In this document: positions 45,794-58,099 of the stretch, one piece after another
Numbering within the stretch: position 1 is the first letter of the stretch
How the letters are laid out: each line of letters opens with the position of its first letter
Assembly: GCA_933228675.1 (NCBI GenBank)
Contig: OW121741.1
Span: 22,407,314 to 22,471,313, forward strand
Origin: Stomorhina lunata
Taxonomy: Eukaryota; Arthropoda; Insecta; Diptera; Rhiniidae
Direction of reading: 5' to 3'
DNA: 64,000 bases
The notes under the pieces: model-generated
Database searches by the model: none
Told to the model about the DNA's origin: nothing
Seen by the model: the letters and a program-made list of their open reading frames with translations, nothing else
Translations under genes and position numbers: made by a program

Positions 45794-47825
45794 TATTATG
45801 CAAACTTTCTTTATAAACTATAGTTAATGGCATACCTTCCCCTTAATTTTTCTCTCAGTTAAACTTATTTGAAGTTTTTGTATATTTAACATATTGCGGT
45901 CGGCTTGTGAATGTTTTATTTATTTGGTTATTTATTTATTTTAGTTTTTCTATACTAAGACCCTCTAGTCTATGGACTTTCCTTGAATGGCCACAAATAA
46001 ACCCCCACCCACATTATTTCAAAAATAAAAACTATTTGCATAACACATTACTTGCATTCAAAAAGGATCAAAACTATAAGAAAGGAGCCAAAAGAAAACT
46101 TACTGCTGCCTTCATAGCAGCAAAGAAAGGGCGAGAGCGGAATGTTAGCAAAACGTGCCTTTGACGCAAAAATAACTACAAGTACATGATGGTTACTTTT
46201 GGCCAAGATCCACAATAACTCCTTAACAAACAATTTAGTTTAATATTTGTTTTTATTCGTTCTATACATTTATTTATGATGGCTATTTGTTTTTGTTGCT
46301 TGGAAAAATAGTGAAAACTTTTCAAGTTTTATTTGAATATTTTTGATGGCAAAAAATATAGTTTCTTTTTTATAGTAGTTTTGCACACTCAGCTTAAGGA
46401 TAAAATTGAAAAAATCATTAGAATTTCTATGTTTATTTAGCTAAAAGCAATAGGAAAACATTTTCGATTTTCAAATGCTTTCAAGGGATTTATTTCAGGA
46501 TATATTAAAGTTCATAAATACATATACAAAATTTGTTCTTATTTATTCCAACTTCCAAATAGCTTAAGTTAGGGCCTTTATACCGATCGGCTTTTTTTTA
46601 ATCAATCACATTCTGTAAGTGTATTCGCACGCTTGTACATAAGTGTCACTTTGTAAATAGTAAATTTATATTTAATATACAAAAAAGCAAAATGAAAATT
46701 TTTAATAATATAAAATAAAGGAAATTTTATCAAATATTAAAAGCTCAACAAGACTTCACAAAACTTTATTACTTACATATGTAAATTTTACTTTATAAAT
46801 TTAGATTTAAAGGAAACGTACACGCGTGTTTAACAACACCCACAACACATGCAGCCAATATAAAATTTTGCTAACTTTCCTTTCTTGAGACATTCCCTTT
46901 TAACAAATATAAGGCCATAAATATCTTCATTTATGGCAAATACTTTAAGGCCTCGTTAACTCCCTTCTTCTTGCCCTCTTCTCCCCGGCTTCCATGAGGA
47001 AGCAACAGCAAGCAACAATAGTAATAATAATGAATTCCCGACTACCAACAACGTTTATTGCTTTTTGTGCTTTTAATACGCATTAGACGGGAAGGAAACA
47101 ACCAGCAGAGCCACACAGATACTCGCTTACAGATACACACACACGTACATAACATAACTTTATCTACTCCTATTTCCTTTTTGATCCATTCTCATATAGA
47201 ACTCTTACACTTGATTCTACAATTTATGTCTTGTGTGAGCGTGTGTGTATGTGTGTGTTGCAAGCTTATTTACTTAAATATGTATGCTTTAATTTAGCTG
47301 CGGTTGTCATAAACTTTTAAGCAGCTTTTAGGTTTTAAGAAGATGAATGTGTGTGAGCAACAGTATGGGTACAATAGTATTAGGGTGCCCCTCAATTTAC
47401 ACGTTCTTATCTATATCTTAGTCTGTGTCCTAGTCTTAGCCCTGCAGTTAATGCCGTCAGAGAAACAATACTGTTTTGCTATTGACAATGTCTCCAGTAC
47501 TACTTGCCTATTCTGCCCCATCCAATGTTATTTACTATTGACATTTAACATTTAGAGTTCCTACGAAATCTACCAGTAGACATTACCACTATTTACTTAG
47601 TATTGACTTTGTAGTTCTTTTGGTCCAAATGGAGACATTGGGATCAAACCGGGGACTATTAATATACATATATGTTGACACATTCGTTGACAATGTCACC
47701 AGATATATACTAGAATAGTTATCTCTATATATTCACTATTTCAGTACTGAACTCAAATTGGGGACATTTGAATTGATGTTACACAAAGTGTTGACATGGA
47801 GACACATGATCCCAGTTTTACTACA
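45794..47825. other. Fly-intron-like spacer, no gene seen
   Basis: About 2 kb of AT-rich sequence with ACACACACACG near 47137, GTGTGTGTATGTGTGTGTTG near 47241 and CAACAGCAAGCAACAATAG near 47005. Short frames (45907-46164, 47058-47297, 47343-47555) show no recognisable domain. The words GTCTTAGTC and ATCTTAGTCTGTGTCCTAG appear at about 47415-47440, roughly 400 bases before the A2 array, perhaps a stray degenerate unit. Confidence 0.5.
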
Positions 47826-50800
47826 GGGAGTCTTTGTCTTAGTCTATGTATTAGTCTGTGTCTTAGTCTATGTCTTAGTCTATGTCTTAGTCTATGTCTT
47901 AGTCTATGTCTTAGTCTATGTCTTGGTCTATGTCTTAGTCTATGTCTTAGTCTATGGCTTAGTCTATGTCTATGTCTTAGTCTATGTCTTAGTCTATGTC
48001 TTAGTCTATGTCTTAGTCTATGTCTTAGTCTATGTCTTAGTCTATGTCTTAGTCTATGTCTTAGTCTATGTCTTAGTCTATGTCTTAGTCTATGTCTTAG
48101 TCTATGTCTTAGTCTATGTCTTAGTCTATGTCTTAGTCTATGTCTTAGTCTATGTCTTAGTCTATATCTTAGTCTATGTCTTAGTCTATGTCTTAGTCTA
48201 TGTCTTAGTCTATGCCTTAGTCTATGTCATAGTCTATGTCTTAGTCTATGGCTTAGTCTATGTCTATGTCTTAGTCTATGTCTTAGTCTATGTCTTAGTC
48301 TATGTCTTAGTCTATGTCTTAGTCTATGTCTTAGTCTATGTCTTAGTCTATGTCTTAGTCTATGTCTTAGTCTATGTCTTAGTCTATGTCTTAGTCTATG
48401 TCTTAGTCTATGTCTTAGTCTATGTCTTAGTCTATGTCTTAGTCTATGTCTTAGTCTATGTCTTAGTCTATGTCTTAGTCTATGTCTTAGTCTATGTCTT
48501 AGTCTATGTCTTAGTCTAAGTCTTAGTCTATGTCTTAGTCTATGTCTTAGTCTATGTCTTAGTCTATGTCTTAGTCTATGTCTTAGTCTATGTCTTAGTC
48601 TATGTCTTAGTCTATGTCTTAGTCTATGTCTTAGTCTATGTCTTAGTCTATGTCTTAGTCTATGTCTTAGTCTATGTCTTAGTCTATGTCTTGGTCTATG
48701 TCTTAGTCTATATCTTAGTCTATATCTTAGTCTATGTATTTGTCTATGTCTTAGTCTATGTCTTAGTCTATATCTTAGTCTATGTCTTAGTCTATGTCTT
48801 ACTCTATGTCTTATTCTATGTCTTAGTCTATATCTTAGTCTATGTCTTAGTCTATGTCTTAGTCTATGTCTTAGTCTGTGCCTCAGTCTATGTCTTAGTC
48901 TATGTCTTAGTCTATTTCTTACTCTATGTCTTACTCTATGTCTTACTCTATGTCTTAGTCTATGTCTTAGTCTATGTCTTAGTCTATGTCTTAGTCTATT
49001 TCTTACTCTATGTCTTAGTCTATGTCTTAGTCTATGTCTTAGTCTATGTCTTAGTCTATGTCTTAGTCTATGTCTTAGTCTATGTCTTAGTCTATGTCTT
49101 AGTCTATGTCTTAGTCTATGTCTTAGTCTATGTCTTAGTCTATGTCTTAGTCTATGTCTTAGTCTATGTCTTAGTCTATGTCTTAGTCTATGTCTTAGTC
49201 TATGTCTTAGTCTTAGTTTATGTCTTAGTCTATGTCTTAGTCTATATCTTAGTCTATATCTTAGTCTATGTCTTAGTCTATGTCTTAGTCTATGTCTTAG
49301 TCTATGTCTTAGTCTATGTCTTAGTCTATGTCTTAGTCTATGTCTTAGTCTATGTCTTAGTCTATGTCTTAGTCTATGTCTTAATCTATATCTTAGTCTA
49401 TGTCTTAGTCTATGTCTTAGTCTATGTCTTAGTCTATGTCTTAGTCTATGTCTTAGTCTATGTCTTAGTCTATGTCTTAGTCTATATCTTAGTCTATGTC
49501 TTAGTCTATGTCTTAGTCTATGTCTTAGTCAATGTCTTAGTCTATGTCTTAGTCTATGTCTTAGTCTATGTCTTAGTCTATGTCTTAGTCTTAGTCTATG
49601 TCTTAGTCTATGTCTTAGTCTATGTCTTAGTCTATATCTTAGTATATGTCTTAGTCTATGTCTTAGTCTATGTCTTAGTCTATGTCTTAGTCTATGTCTT
49701 AGTCTATGTCTTAGTCTATGTCTTAGTCTATGTCTTAGTCTATGTCTTAGTCTATGTCTTAGTCTATGTCTTAGTCTATGTCTTAGTCTATGTCTTAGTC
49801 TATTTCTTAGTCTATTTCTTACTCTATTTCTTACTCTATGTCTTACTCTATGTCTTAGTCTATGTCTTAGTCTATGTCTTAGTCTATGTCTTAGTCTATG
49901 TCTTAGTCTATGTCTTAGTCTATGTCTTAGTCTATGTCTTAGTCTATGTCTTAGTCTATGTCTTAGTCTATGTCTTAGTCTATGTCTTAGTCTATGTCTT
50001 AGTCTATGTCTTAGTCTATGTCTTAGTCTATGTCTTAGTCTATGTCTTAGTCTATGTCTTAGTCTATGTCTTAGTCTATGTCTTAGTCTATGTCTTAGTC
50101 TATGTCTTGGTCTATGTCTTAGTCTATATCTTAGTCTATATCTTAGTCTATGTATTTGTCTATGTCTTAGTCTATGTCTTAGTCTATATCTTAGTCTATG
50201 TCTTAGTCTATGTCTTACTCTATGTCTTATTCTATGTCTTAGCCTATATCTTAGTCTATGTCTTAGTCTATGTCTTAGTCTATGTCTTAGTCTGTGCCTC
50301 AGTCTATGTCTTAGTCTATGTCTTAGTCTATTTCTTACTCTATGTCTTACTCTATGTCTTACTCTATGTCTTAGTCTATGTCTTAGTCTATGTCTTAGTC
50401 TATGTCTTAGTCTATTTCTTACTCTATGTCTTAGTCTATGTCTTAGTCTATGTCTTAGTCTATGTCTTAGTCTATGTCTTAGTCTATGTCTTAGTCTATG
50501 TCTTAGTCTATGTCTTAGTCTATGTCTTAGTCTATGTCTTAGTCTATGTCTTAGTCTATGTCTTAGTCTATGTCTTAGTCTATGTCTTAGTCTATGTCTT
50601 AGTCTATGTCTTAGTCTATGTCTTAGTCTATGTCTTAGTCTATGTCTTAGTCTTAGTTTATGTCTTAGTCTATGTCTTAGTCTATATCTTAGTCTATATC
50701 TTAGTCTATGTCTTAGTCTATGTCTTAGTCTATGTCTTAGTCTATGTCTTAGTCTATGTCTTAGTCTATGTCTTAGTCTATGTCTTAGTCTATGTCTTAG

Positions 50801-51718
50801 TCTATGTCTTAATCTATATCTTAGTCTATGTCTTAGTCTATGTCTTAGTCTATGTCTTAGTCTATGTCTTAGTCTATGTCTTAGTCTATGTCTTAGTCTA
50901 TGTCTTAGTCTATGTCTTAGTCTATGTCTTAGTCTATGTCTTAGTCAATGTCTTAGTCTATGTCTTAGTCTATGTCTTAGTCTATGTCTTAGTCTTAGTC
51001 TATGTCTTAGTCTATGTCTTAGTCTATGTCTTAGTCTATATCTTAGTATATGTCTTAGTCTATGTCTTAGTCTATGTCTTAGTCTATGTCTTAGTCTATG
51101 TCTTAGTCTATGTCTTAGTCTATGTCTTAGTCTATGTCTTAGTCTATGTCTTAGTCTATGTCTTAGTCTATGTCTTAGTCTATTTCTTACTCTATTTCTT
51201 ACTCTATGTCTTACTCTATGTCTTAGTCTATGTCTTAGTCTATGTCTTAGTCTATGTCTTAGTCTATGTCTAAGTCTATGTCTTAGTCTATGTCTTAGTC
51301 TATGTCTTAGTCTATGTCTTAGTCTATGTATTAGTCTATGTCTTAGTCTATGTCTTAGTCTATGTCTTAGTCTATGTCTTAGTCTATGTCTTAGTCTATG
51401 TCTTAGTCTATGTCTTAGTCTATGTCTTAGTCTATGTCTTAGTCTATGTCTTAGTCTATGTCTTAGTCTATGTCTTAGTCTATGTCTTAGTCTATGTATT
51501 AGTCTATGTCTTAGTCTATGTCTTAGTCTATGTCTTAGTCTATGTCTTAGTCTATGTCTTAGTCTATGTCTTAGTCTATGTCTTAGTCTATGTCTTAGTC
51601 TATGTCTTAGTCTATGTCTTAGTCTATGTCTTAGTCTATGTCTTAGTCTATGTCTTAGTGTATGTCTTAGGCTACGTCTTAGTATATGTCGCAGTCTATG
51701 TCTAAGTCCATGTCTTAG
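47826..51718 (+). repeat. 12-bp minisatellite array A2 (ATGTCTTAGTCT)
   Basis: About 324 copies of the A1 unit in the same orientation. Two plus frames stay open for up to 1312 codons as CLSL and VYVL repeats, and one minus frame as RLRH; this is forced by a 12-base stop-free period and is not evidence of a gene. A variant signature beginning TTGGTC (48691) with TATATC, TATGTATTTGTC, CTTACTC, CTTATTC and CTGTGCCTCAG recurs from 50107, an offset of 1416 bases. The right ends of the two blocks (49813, 51181) are 1368 apart, so four units were lost in one. Confidence 0.97.
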
Positions 51719-51778
51719 ACACAGAATCCCATGAATTTCAGGCTCCAACGAGGTCGAAGTTGTCCAACAAAAGTATTT

Positions 51779-52405
51779 TTACTGATATAAGTATTAGTTT
51801 TATCATTAATATTGTTATCAGTCTTGATACTAGTTTTAGTATTAGATTGAATAAATACTAGAATGATTCTTAAAATTAGTATGAGTATCAGTATTAGTAC
51901 AACTATGAGCATTAGTATGAATATTAGTATGAGTATTAGTATGTACGTTTGTTAGTATGAGTATATTATGAGAAAAGTAATAGTATAAGAATGAGTATTC
52001 GTTTAGTATGAGTATTTGTTTGAGTATATATTAATGTGAGTATTAGTTTCAGTATAAGTATGAGTAATAATATGAGTATTAGTATGATTATAAGTATGAG
52101 TATTAGTATAAGTATTAGTATTAATATAATTAATAGTATGATTATTATTTTGAGTATTAGTATGAGTATTAGTACGATTTTTAGTTTAAGTATTAGTATG
52201 AGTATTAGTATGAGTTTTAGTATGAGTGTTAGTTTGAGTATTAGTTTGAGTATTAGTTTGGGTATTAGTATGAGTATTATTATGAGTACAAGTATGAGTT
52301 TTAGTATGAGTATTAGTTTGAGTATTAGTATGAGTATAAGTATGAGTAATAGTATGATTATTAATATGAGTATTAATATGAGTATCAGAATTAGAGCCAA
52401 TATGG
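51779..52405 (+). repeat. 12-bp TATGAGTATTAG minisatellite
   Basis: Starts about 60 bases after A2. A degenerate array of alternating AGTATG and AGTATT hexamers, with TTTGAG, ATAAGT and ATTATT variants. Open frames on both strands (I/L/S runs on minus and M/S/I runs on plus) come from the period. Both this unit and A2 share the TTAGT word and 12-bp length, but they are not clearly the same family. Confidence 0.85.
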
Positions 52406-54123
52406 GTATTGTGTGTCTTCATCAAGTTCATTTTATAATAGTTACTTTTCTTTATTAAGGATCACCCTAATATTTATAGATAATATATATTTATGCTCAA
52501 ATGTAATTCTATTTCGAAGGAATATTTCAAAACATTTCCAAGACAGTTGCAAGGAAATCGCATAAAGCTGTCATCTTTGCTTGATTGTCAGTTATATTTA
52601 TGTATTTATTAAAATGTATTTGTCTGTGTGTGTGTTTGTGTGTGCTTGCGTTTATTTGATTCCCGATACATGAAGCAATTTCTTGAAAGATGAAAAGGAC
52701 GCAACTGGCTTAAAATACACATTCGCTCGTTTGCTTCCATATCCACTTATATAGATTCAAACTCATTCATACATAAATTATTTGCCAATAAATGTACATA
52801 GATAAAAGGATATGAATCCTTGTCATTTGCTCTGTGTGTGTGTGTATATGTTACTGTGTCAACAGTATCTTAGAGGCAGGCATTTGTGAAAGATGATCAT
52901 GGAGGCTGGCTGCTAATCAAAATGTTCCAAGGTGAATTTTTAAGGTGTTTTTTTTTTATGAGAAGTGGAAAAATATTAGAAATTTTAGGGAAATTATGGA
53001 ATATTTGGAATATTTTGTTCAAATTATGTTCCACTGTTCCCGATTGTTATGTATGCACAATTTTGCGTCATTTTCATTTTGCGTACGACTGAGTTCCGGT
53101 TACTAACTCTTAAATCATTCCTTTATTATTCACATTCTGCTGTTGCTTTATTCCATTAGTTTTATCTTAAAATATTTAGTGCCTGCCTGAGTTATGGCTT
53201 AAGTATGGCATTGGCTTAGTATTTGGAAATGATGCTATTTAAGCATAAATACCACTACATCCCATTTGGAATAGAAATTTTCATAAAATTTTTGTCTTTT
53301 GTGCAAGAAATTTCAGTTTCAAATCCTTTTCATAAAATTCATCATCATCTACTTATGTATTATACTCACATTTAGCCATAATTTAAAAGGACGTGTGTTT
53401 CTGTATATGTGTGTGTGCGTTTGTCTGTGTTAGTATGAGCCAATTATATTAGGAAATGATATGCGTCTTAACTCTTAATTATGATTTGCTTATAAAACGT
53501 AAGTAGCTTAATGGTGTTTTATTATTGTCTTGAATAGTTTAAGTTTAACCAAATAAAAAATATCCTATTAGAATTATTTTAATAAGTAAAATGTATTTAC
53601 AAAAATTATTTAAAATTGTGGATTGAATGAAATTTAAGTTCTAGAGAATCATTGAATAATTAAGAAAAAAAAAGAGTTATATCTTAAGCCCTTGAATTAT
53701 TCTAATGCCGAAAGTCAGACACTTCTTCAAAAAATATTATAAAAATTAAAAAAAAAAAAATACAAAGGACCTCCTCAAACAAGGGAATGCTATCGGAAAC
53801 ATTTTTTGTATTTGAGTTCTTCTTAAACACTTGAAAATAAATTTACATTAAAATTTCTAAATTTTTCTAAAACAAGTAAATTTAATCAAGGACTAATATA
53901 CTTGAATTCCCATATATTATCTGTCACAATACTCCCACATTAATTTTCCCTTTTCGATCTTGTAATTTTAAGGCAATAAATTTAAGTCAAAATTATTCTG
54001 TCTAAACTAAGAGAAAAATATGCTGCTGACATTTGTTGTGAATCCTTTCACAAAAAAAAACACATTTAACAAACAAAAACATATGAACAAATATATATAT
54101 TTTTTTCTATTGCATATCTTCAG
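52406..54123 (+). other. Spacer ending in a 3' splice-like site
   Basis: AT-rich unique DNA with GTGTGTGTGT tracts at about 52625 and 52840 and GTGTGTGTGCG at about 53409. It ends in TTTTTTTCTATTGCATATC TTCAG (AG at 54122-54123), a good acceptor by consensus. The 68-codon frame at 52886-53092 has no recognisable domain. Confidence 0.4.
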
Positions 54124-54176
54124 GCGAGGGAAAGGAAGATAACGAGTTAAAAAACTTGTCTGATGATGATGGATAA
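54124..54176 (+). CDS. Weak candidate terminal exon
   Basis: After the acceptor-like site, the frame two bases in reads EGKEDNELKNLSDDDG and then a stop (TAA at 54174-54176). The short charged peptide is compatible with a coding tail, but no polyadenylation signal lies close, no protein is recognised and no GT donor follows before the satellite. Chance is a realistic explanation. Confidence 0.15.
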
Positions 54177-54194
54177 TAGCAAAGAATCTTGATA

Positions 54195-55643
54195 AAGAAA
54201 ATTTACAGAAATTTTTTAAAGAAAAATTTCTATAGAAAATTTTCTGTTAAAGAAAAATTTCTATAGAAAATTTTCTGTTAAAGAAAAATGTCTATAGAAA
54301 ATTTTCTGTTAAAGAAAAATTTCTATAGAAAATTTTCTGTTAAAGAAAAATTTCTATAGAAAAATTTCTGTTAAAGAAAAATTTCTATAGAAAATTTTCT
54401 GTTAAAGAAAAATTTCTAAAGAAAATTTTCTGTGAAAAAAAAATTTTATATAAAATTTCCTGATAAAGAAAAATTTTTATAGAAAATTTTCAGTAAAAAA
54501 AAATTTTCTATAGAAAATTTTTATAGAAAATTTTCAGTAAAAAAATTTTCTATAGAAAATTTTTATAGAAAATTTTCAGTAAAGTAAAATTTTCTATATA
54601 ATATTTTCTGTTAAACAAAAATTTCGATACAAAATTTTCTGTTAAACAAAAATTTCTATAGAAAATTTTCTTTTAAAGAAAAATTGCTATATAAAATTTT
54701 CAGATAAAGAAAAATGTATATAAAAAATTTTCTGTTAAAGAAAAATGTTTATAGAAAATTTTCTGTTAAAGAAAAATTTCTATAGAAAATTTTCTGTTAA
54801 AGAAAAATTTCTATAGAAAACTTTCTGCTAAAGAAAAATTTCTATAGAAAATTTTCTGTTAAAGAAAAATTTCTATTGAAAATTTTCTGTTAAAGAAAAA
54901 TTTCTATAGAAAATTTTCTGTTAAAGAAAAATTTCCATAGAAAATTTTCTGTTAAAGAAAAATTTCTATAGAAAATTTTCTGTTAAAGAAAAATTTCTAT
55001 AGAAAATTTTCTGTTAAAGAAAAATTTCTATAGAAAATTTTCTGTTAAAGAAAAATTTCTATAGAAAATTTTCTGTTAAAGAAAAATTTCTATAGATAAT
55101 TTTCTGTTAAAGAAAAATTTCTATAGAAAATTTTCTATTAAAGAAAAATTTCTATAGAAAATTTTCTGTTAAAGAAAAATTTCTATAAAAAATTTTCTGT
55201 TAAAGAAAAATTTCTATAGATAATTTTCTGTTAACGTAAAATTTATATAGAAAATTTTCTGTTAAAGAAAAATTTCTATTGAAAATTTTCTGTTAACGTA
55301 AAATTTATATAGAAAATTTTCTGTTAAAGAAAAATTTCTATAGAAAATTTTCTGTTATAGAAAAATTTCTATAGAAAATTTTCTGTTAAAGAAGAATTTC
55401 TATAGAAAATTTTCTGTTAAAGAAGAATTTCTATAGAAAATTTTCTGTTAAAGAAGAATTTCTATAGAAAATTTTCTGTTAAAGAAAAATTTCTATAGAA
55501 AATATTCTGTTAAAGAAAAATTTCGATAGAAAATTTTCTGCTAAAGAAAAATTTCTATAGAAAATTTTCTTTTAAAGAAAAATTGCTATATACAATTTTC
55601 TATTAAAAAGAAATTTTCTATAGAAAATTTTCTGTTAAAGAAA
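54195..55643 (+). repeat. 31-bp palindromic-core satellite I, forward part
   Basis: About 46 units of 31 bp (period checked at 54961 and 54992). The core is TTTCTATAGAAAATTTTCT and the linker is TTTTCT-GTTAA-AGAAAA, again a 6-bp dyad. Homogeneous between about 54780 and 55200; ragged at about 54430-54760, where TTTTCAGTAAAAAA forms occur. Confidence 0.95.
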
Positions 55644-55655
55644 TTTGTTTTTTTT

Positions 55656-56265
55656 TACTTTAACAGAAAATGTTCTAAAGAAATTTTTCTTTACCAGAAA
55701 ATTTTCTAATGAAAGTTTGCTTTAACAGAAAATTATTTGTAACAATTTTTTTTTTTTTTCAACAGACAATTTGCTATAGAAATTTTTCTTTAACAGAGAA
55801 GTTTCTATATAAATTTTACGTTAACAGAAAATTTTCTATATAAATTTTACGTTAACAGAAAATTTTCTATAGAAATTTTTCTTTAACAGAAAATTTTCTA
55901 TATAAATTTTACGTTTTTTTTTTATCTGAAAATTTTCTATCGAAATTTTTCTTTAACAGAAAATTTTCTATCGAAATTTTTTTTTAACAGAAAATTTTCT
56001 ATAGAAATTTGTCTTTAACAGAAAATTTTCTATAGGAATTTTTCTTTAACAGAAAATTTTCTTTAGAAATTTTCTTTAACAGAAAATTTTCTATAGATTT
56101 TTTTTTTAACAGAAAATTTTTTATAGAAATTTTTCATTAACAGAAAATTTTCTGTAGAAAATTTCTCCTTAACAGAAAATTTTCTATAGGAAATTTCTCC
56201 TTAACAAAAAATTTTCTTTAATAAAAAATTTTCTATAGAAAATTTCTCTTTAACAGAAAATTTCT
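55656..56265 (-). repeat. 31-bp palindromic-core satellite I, inverted part
   Basis: After the switch at about 55643-55656 (GTTAAAG ... CTTTAAC) the unit reads TTTAACAGAAAATTTTCTAT, the reverse complement. About 20 units, more diverged than the forward part, with ACGTTAACAG and T-run variants. Confidence 0.93.
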
Positions 56266-56274
56266 TCTCTAGAA

Positions 56275-56368
56275 AATTTTCCGTTAAAGAACTATTTTTA
56301 TAGAACATTTTCCATTTAAGACAAATTTCTATAGAAAATTTTCTGTTAGAGAAAAATTTCGATAGACA
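56275..56368 (+). repeat. Satellite I, short forward remnant
   Basis: About three forward units (CCGTTAAAGAA, CCATTTAAGAC, CTGTTAGAGAA linkers) after the inverted part, so orientation changes twice. Confidence 0.8.
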
Positions 56369-56379
56369 TTTTTTTTTAA

Positions 56380-56505
56380 ATTTCCTAAAAAAAATTAAAA
56401 AATTTCCTATAAAAATAGGAAATTTTTTGAAAAATTTTCAATAAAAATAGGAAATTTTTGAAAAATTTTTCAAAAATGTCCTATTTTTATAGGAAATTTT
56501 TACAA
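56380..56505. repeat. Palindromic TTTCCTATTTTTATAGGAAA-type block
   Basis: Several imperfect palindromes around CCTATAAAAATAGG and CCTATTTTTATAGG. It resembles the satellite core with CC/GG flanks and may be a diverged local amplification at the array edge. Confidence 0.6.
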
Positions 56506-58099
56506 CATTTTTGTATTGATTCTGGAACATATTGAAATATTTATACACATATTTACTTATTTATATAAGTATATATTTTATTTATTTATTTCAAAAAACC
56601 CAGGAACTCTATAAAATGCTGACAGTTAGACAAATTTTCAAATCACATGACATATGACCTCATATGCAAAAAATGGGGAAAACTGACAGAAACAAACTGG
56701 AAAAAACTCTTTGTATATCAAAACTCTCAAATTCAAGCATAAAAACAAACACACTCATACATTCAAAATAATATACATTTACTCGTATAAAACAAACGCA
56801 CACCATTACAACAAAATGTCAAATAACATATGAACATTTTTTGAATTGAATTGTTAAATAGGAAAAAAAATTAGAATAGTCAAAGGAAGTTGGGTAATGG
56901 TCTGGATGGCAGATTTTGATAGTATGTCATGGCAATACTTTTGGAGATAAAGATGAAGGTTTTGTAGGATGAAGTATCATCTCTCTTGTTCTGAACAAAT
57001 AACATCCATATAGTAATGTTAAGTTTGATAATAAAGTTTAGAAAATAAAAATATAGGCATATATTTTTTAAAGGTGCAATGAGTTTAGATCTTCTGAGCT
57101 TACAGATTTTCTTTCAAATATCACGCGGTCCAAAGCTTTTCCTTACGTCATCACTACCACATTCTCATGCACTTTTTAATACATTCTCAACACTTTACCT
57201 CCCGTTAATTCTGACGTCTTACCTGTTTACAAAACTTTTTCAAAACTATTTCATTTGTGTTTAAAAATGAAATTAGGTGGGTTTTTAAATACACAAATTT
57301 AAGTTTTGAATTTCCTTTAAACTGCTCCTACTCAAGTACCCCACACTGTTTCTAAACTATGTAAATTTAAGCATTTTACCCCCACACTTACAAATTACAT
57401 ACTTATTTAATACATATTTGTTATATCACTGAATCTGAATCTGGCAAATAGTCATTTGCAATAAAGTTCAGAGGCAACAATAAACCAAAAAAAGGACCTA
57501 ATAGCACGAGTACATACCAACAAAGAACAGAAAAATAAATTGTGTTGTATAAACAATTTTATTTCTGTTTTTTTTTTTGCATTATTTAAATTTTTAGCAT
57601 ATTCATGTGTGTTTGTTTAAGAAAAAAATATGTACGAAGGTAGCTTTTTATGTCTAGGGATTAGAGATTGGGGTTCATTTAAAACACACATCTATAATAT
57701 ATTTATCTAAAAGCGTAACTTGTCGGAATTTATTTTCATAATAATAATCGGGGCTATAGAGCAAACAGCACCATATATTAAGTGCTTGACATTGTCGAGG
57801 TACTATCGTGTGGAGAATGATCCGTCCTTAATGATTGGTTATTATAATTGCTAGAAGGCTTTTGACAAACAAATGGTTTTATTTAAACTGACTTTCCACG
57901 CATCATGGTACGATTGTAACAGCTCCAGTTTTTCCACAAAACAAGCAACCATAACCAAACTCAAAATTTTTAACTCGAATGTTAAAGCCGTTCTCCTTTA
58001 AGGTTATGAGCAGAGGTCGTCAAAAAAGAACAGAACAAAAAAATCGTCGGCAGAGTTGCCATTTTTTATAATTTTAACTGAAATTGGTATTTTTTCTGA
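56506..58099. other. Spacer, no gene recognised
   Basis: AT-rich up to about 57690, then more mixed sequence at 57710-58050 (for example AGTGCTTGACATTGTCGAGG). The 61-codon frame at 57079-57264 has no known domain. The mixed part could be a transposon relic, but I cannot identify it. Confidence 0.45.

Noticed and set aside
47796..51734. A 1312-codon plus-strand open frame of CLSL repeats and an 860-codon VYVL frame
   Set aside because: Twelve bases is four codons, and the unit lacks stops in these frames, so any array of this length is open. The variants show no codon-position bias, and there are no non-repeat domains.
57215..57240. Minus-strand AAACAG|GTAAGA as a ratchet point
   Set aside because: The minus-strand sequence before it is A- and G-rich, lacking a pyrimidine tract.
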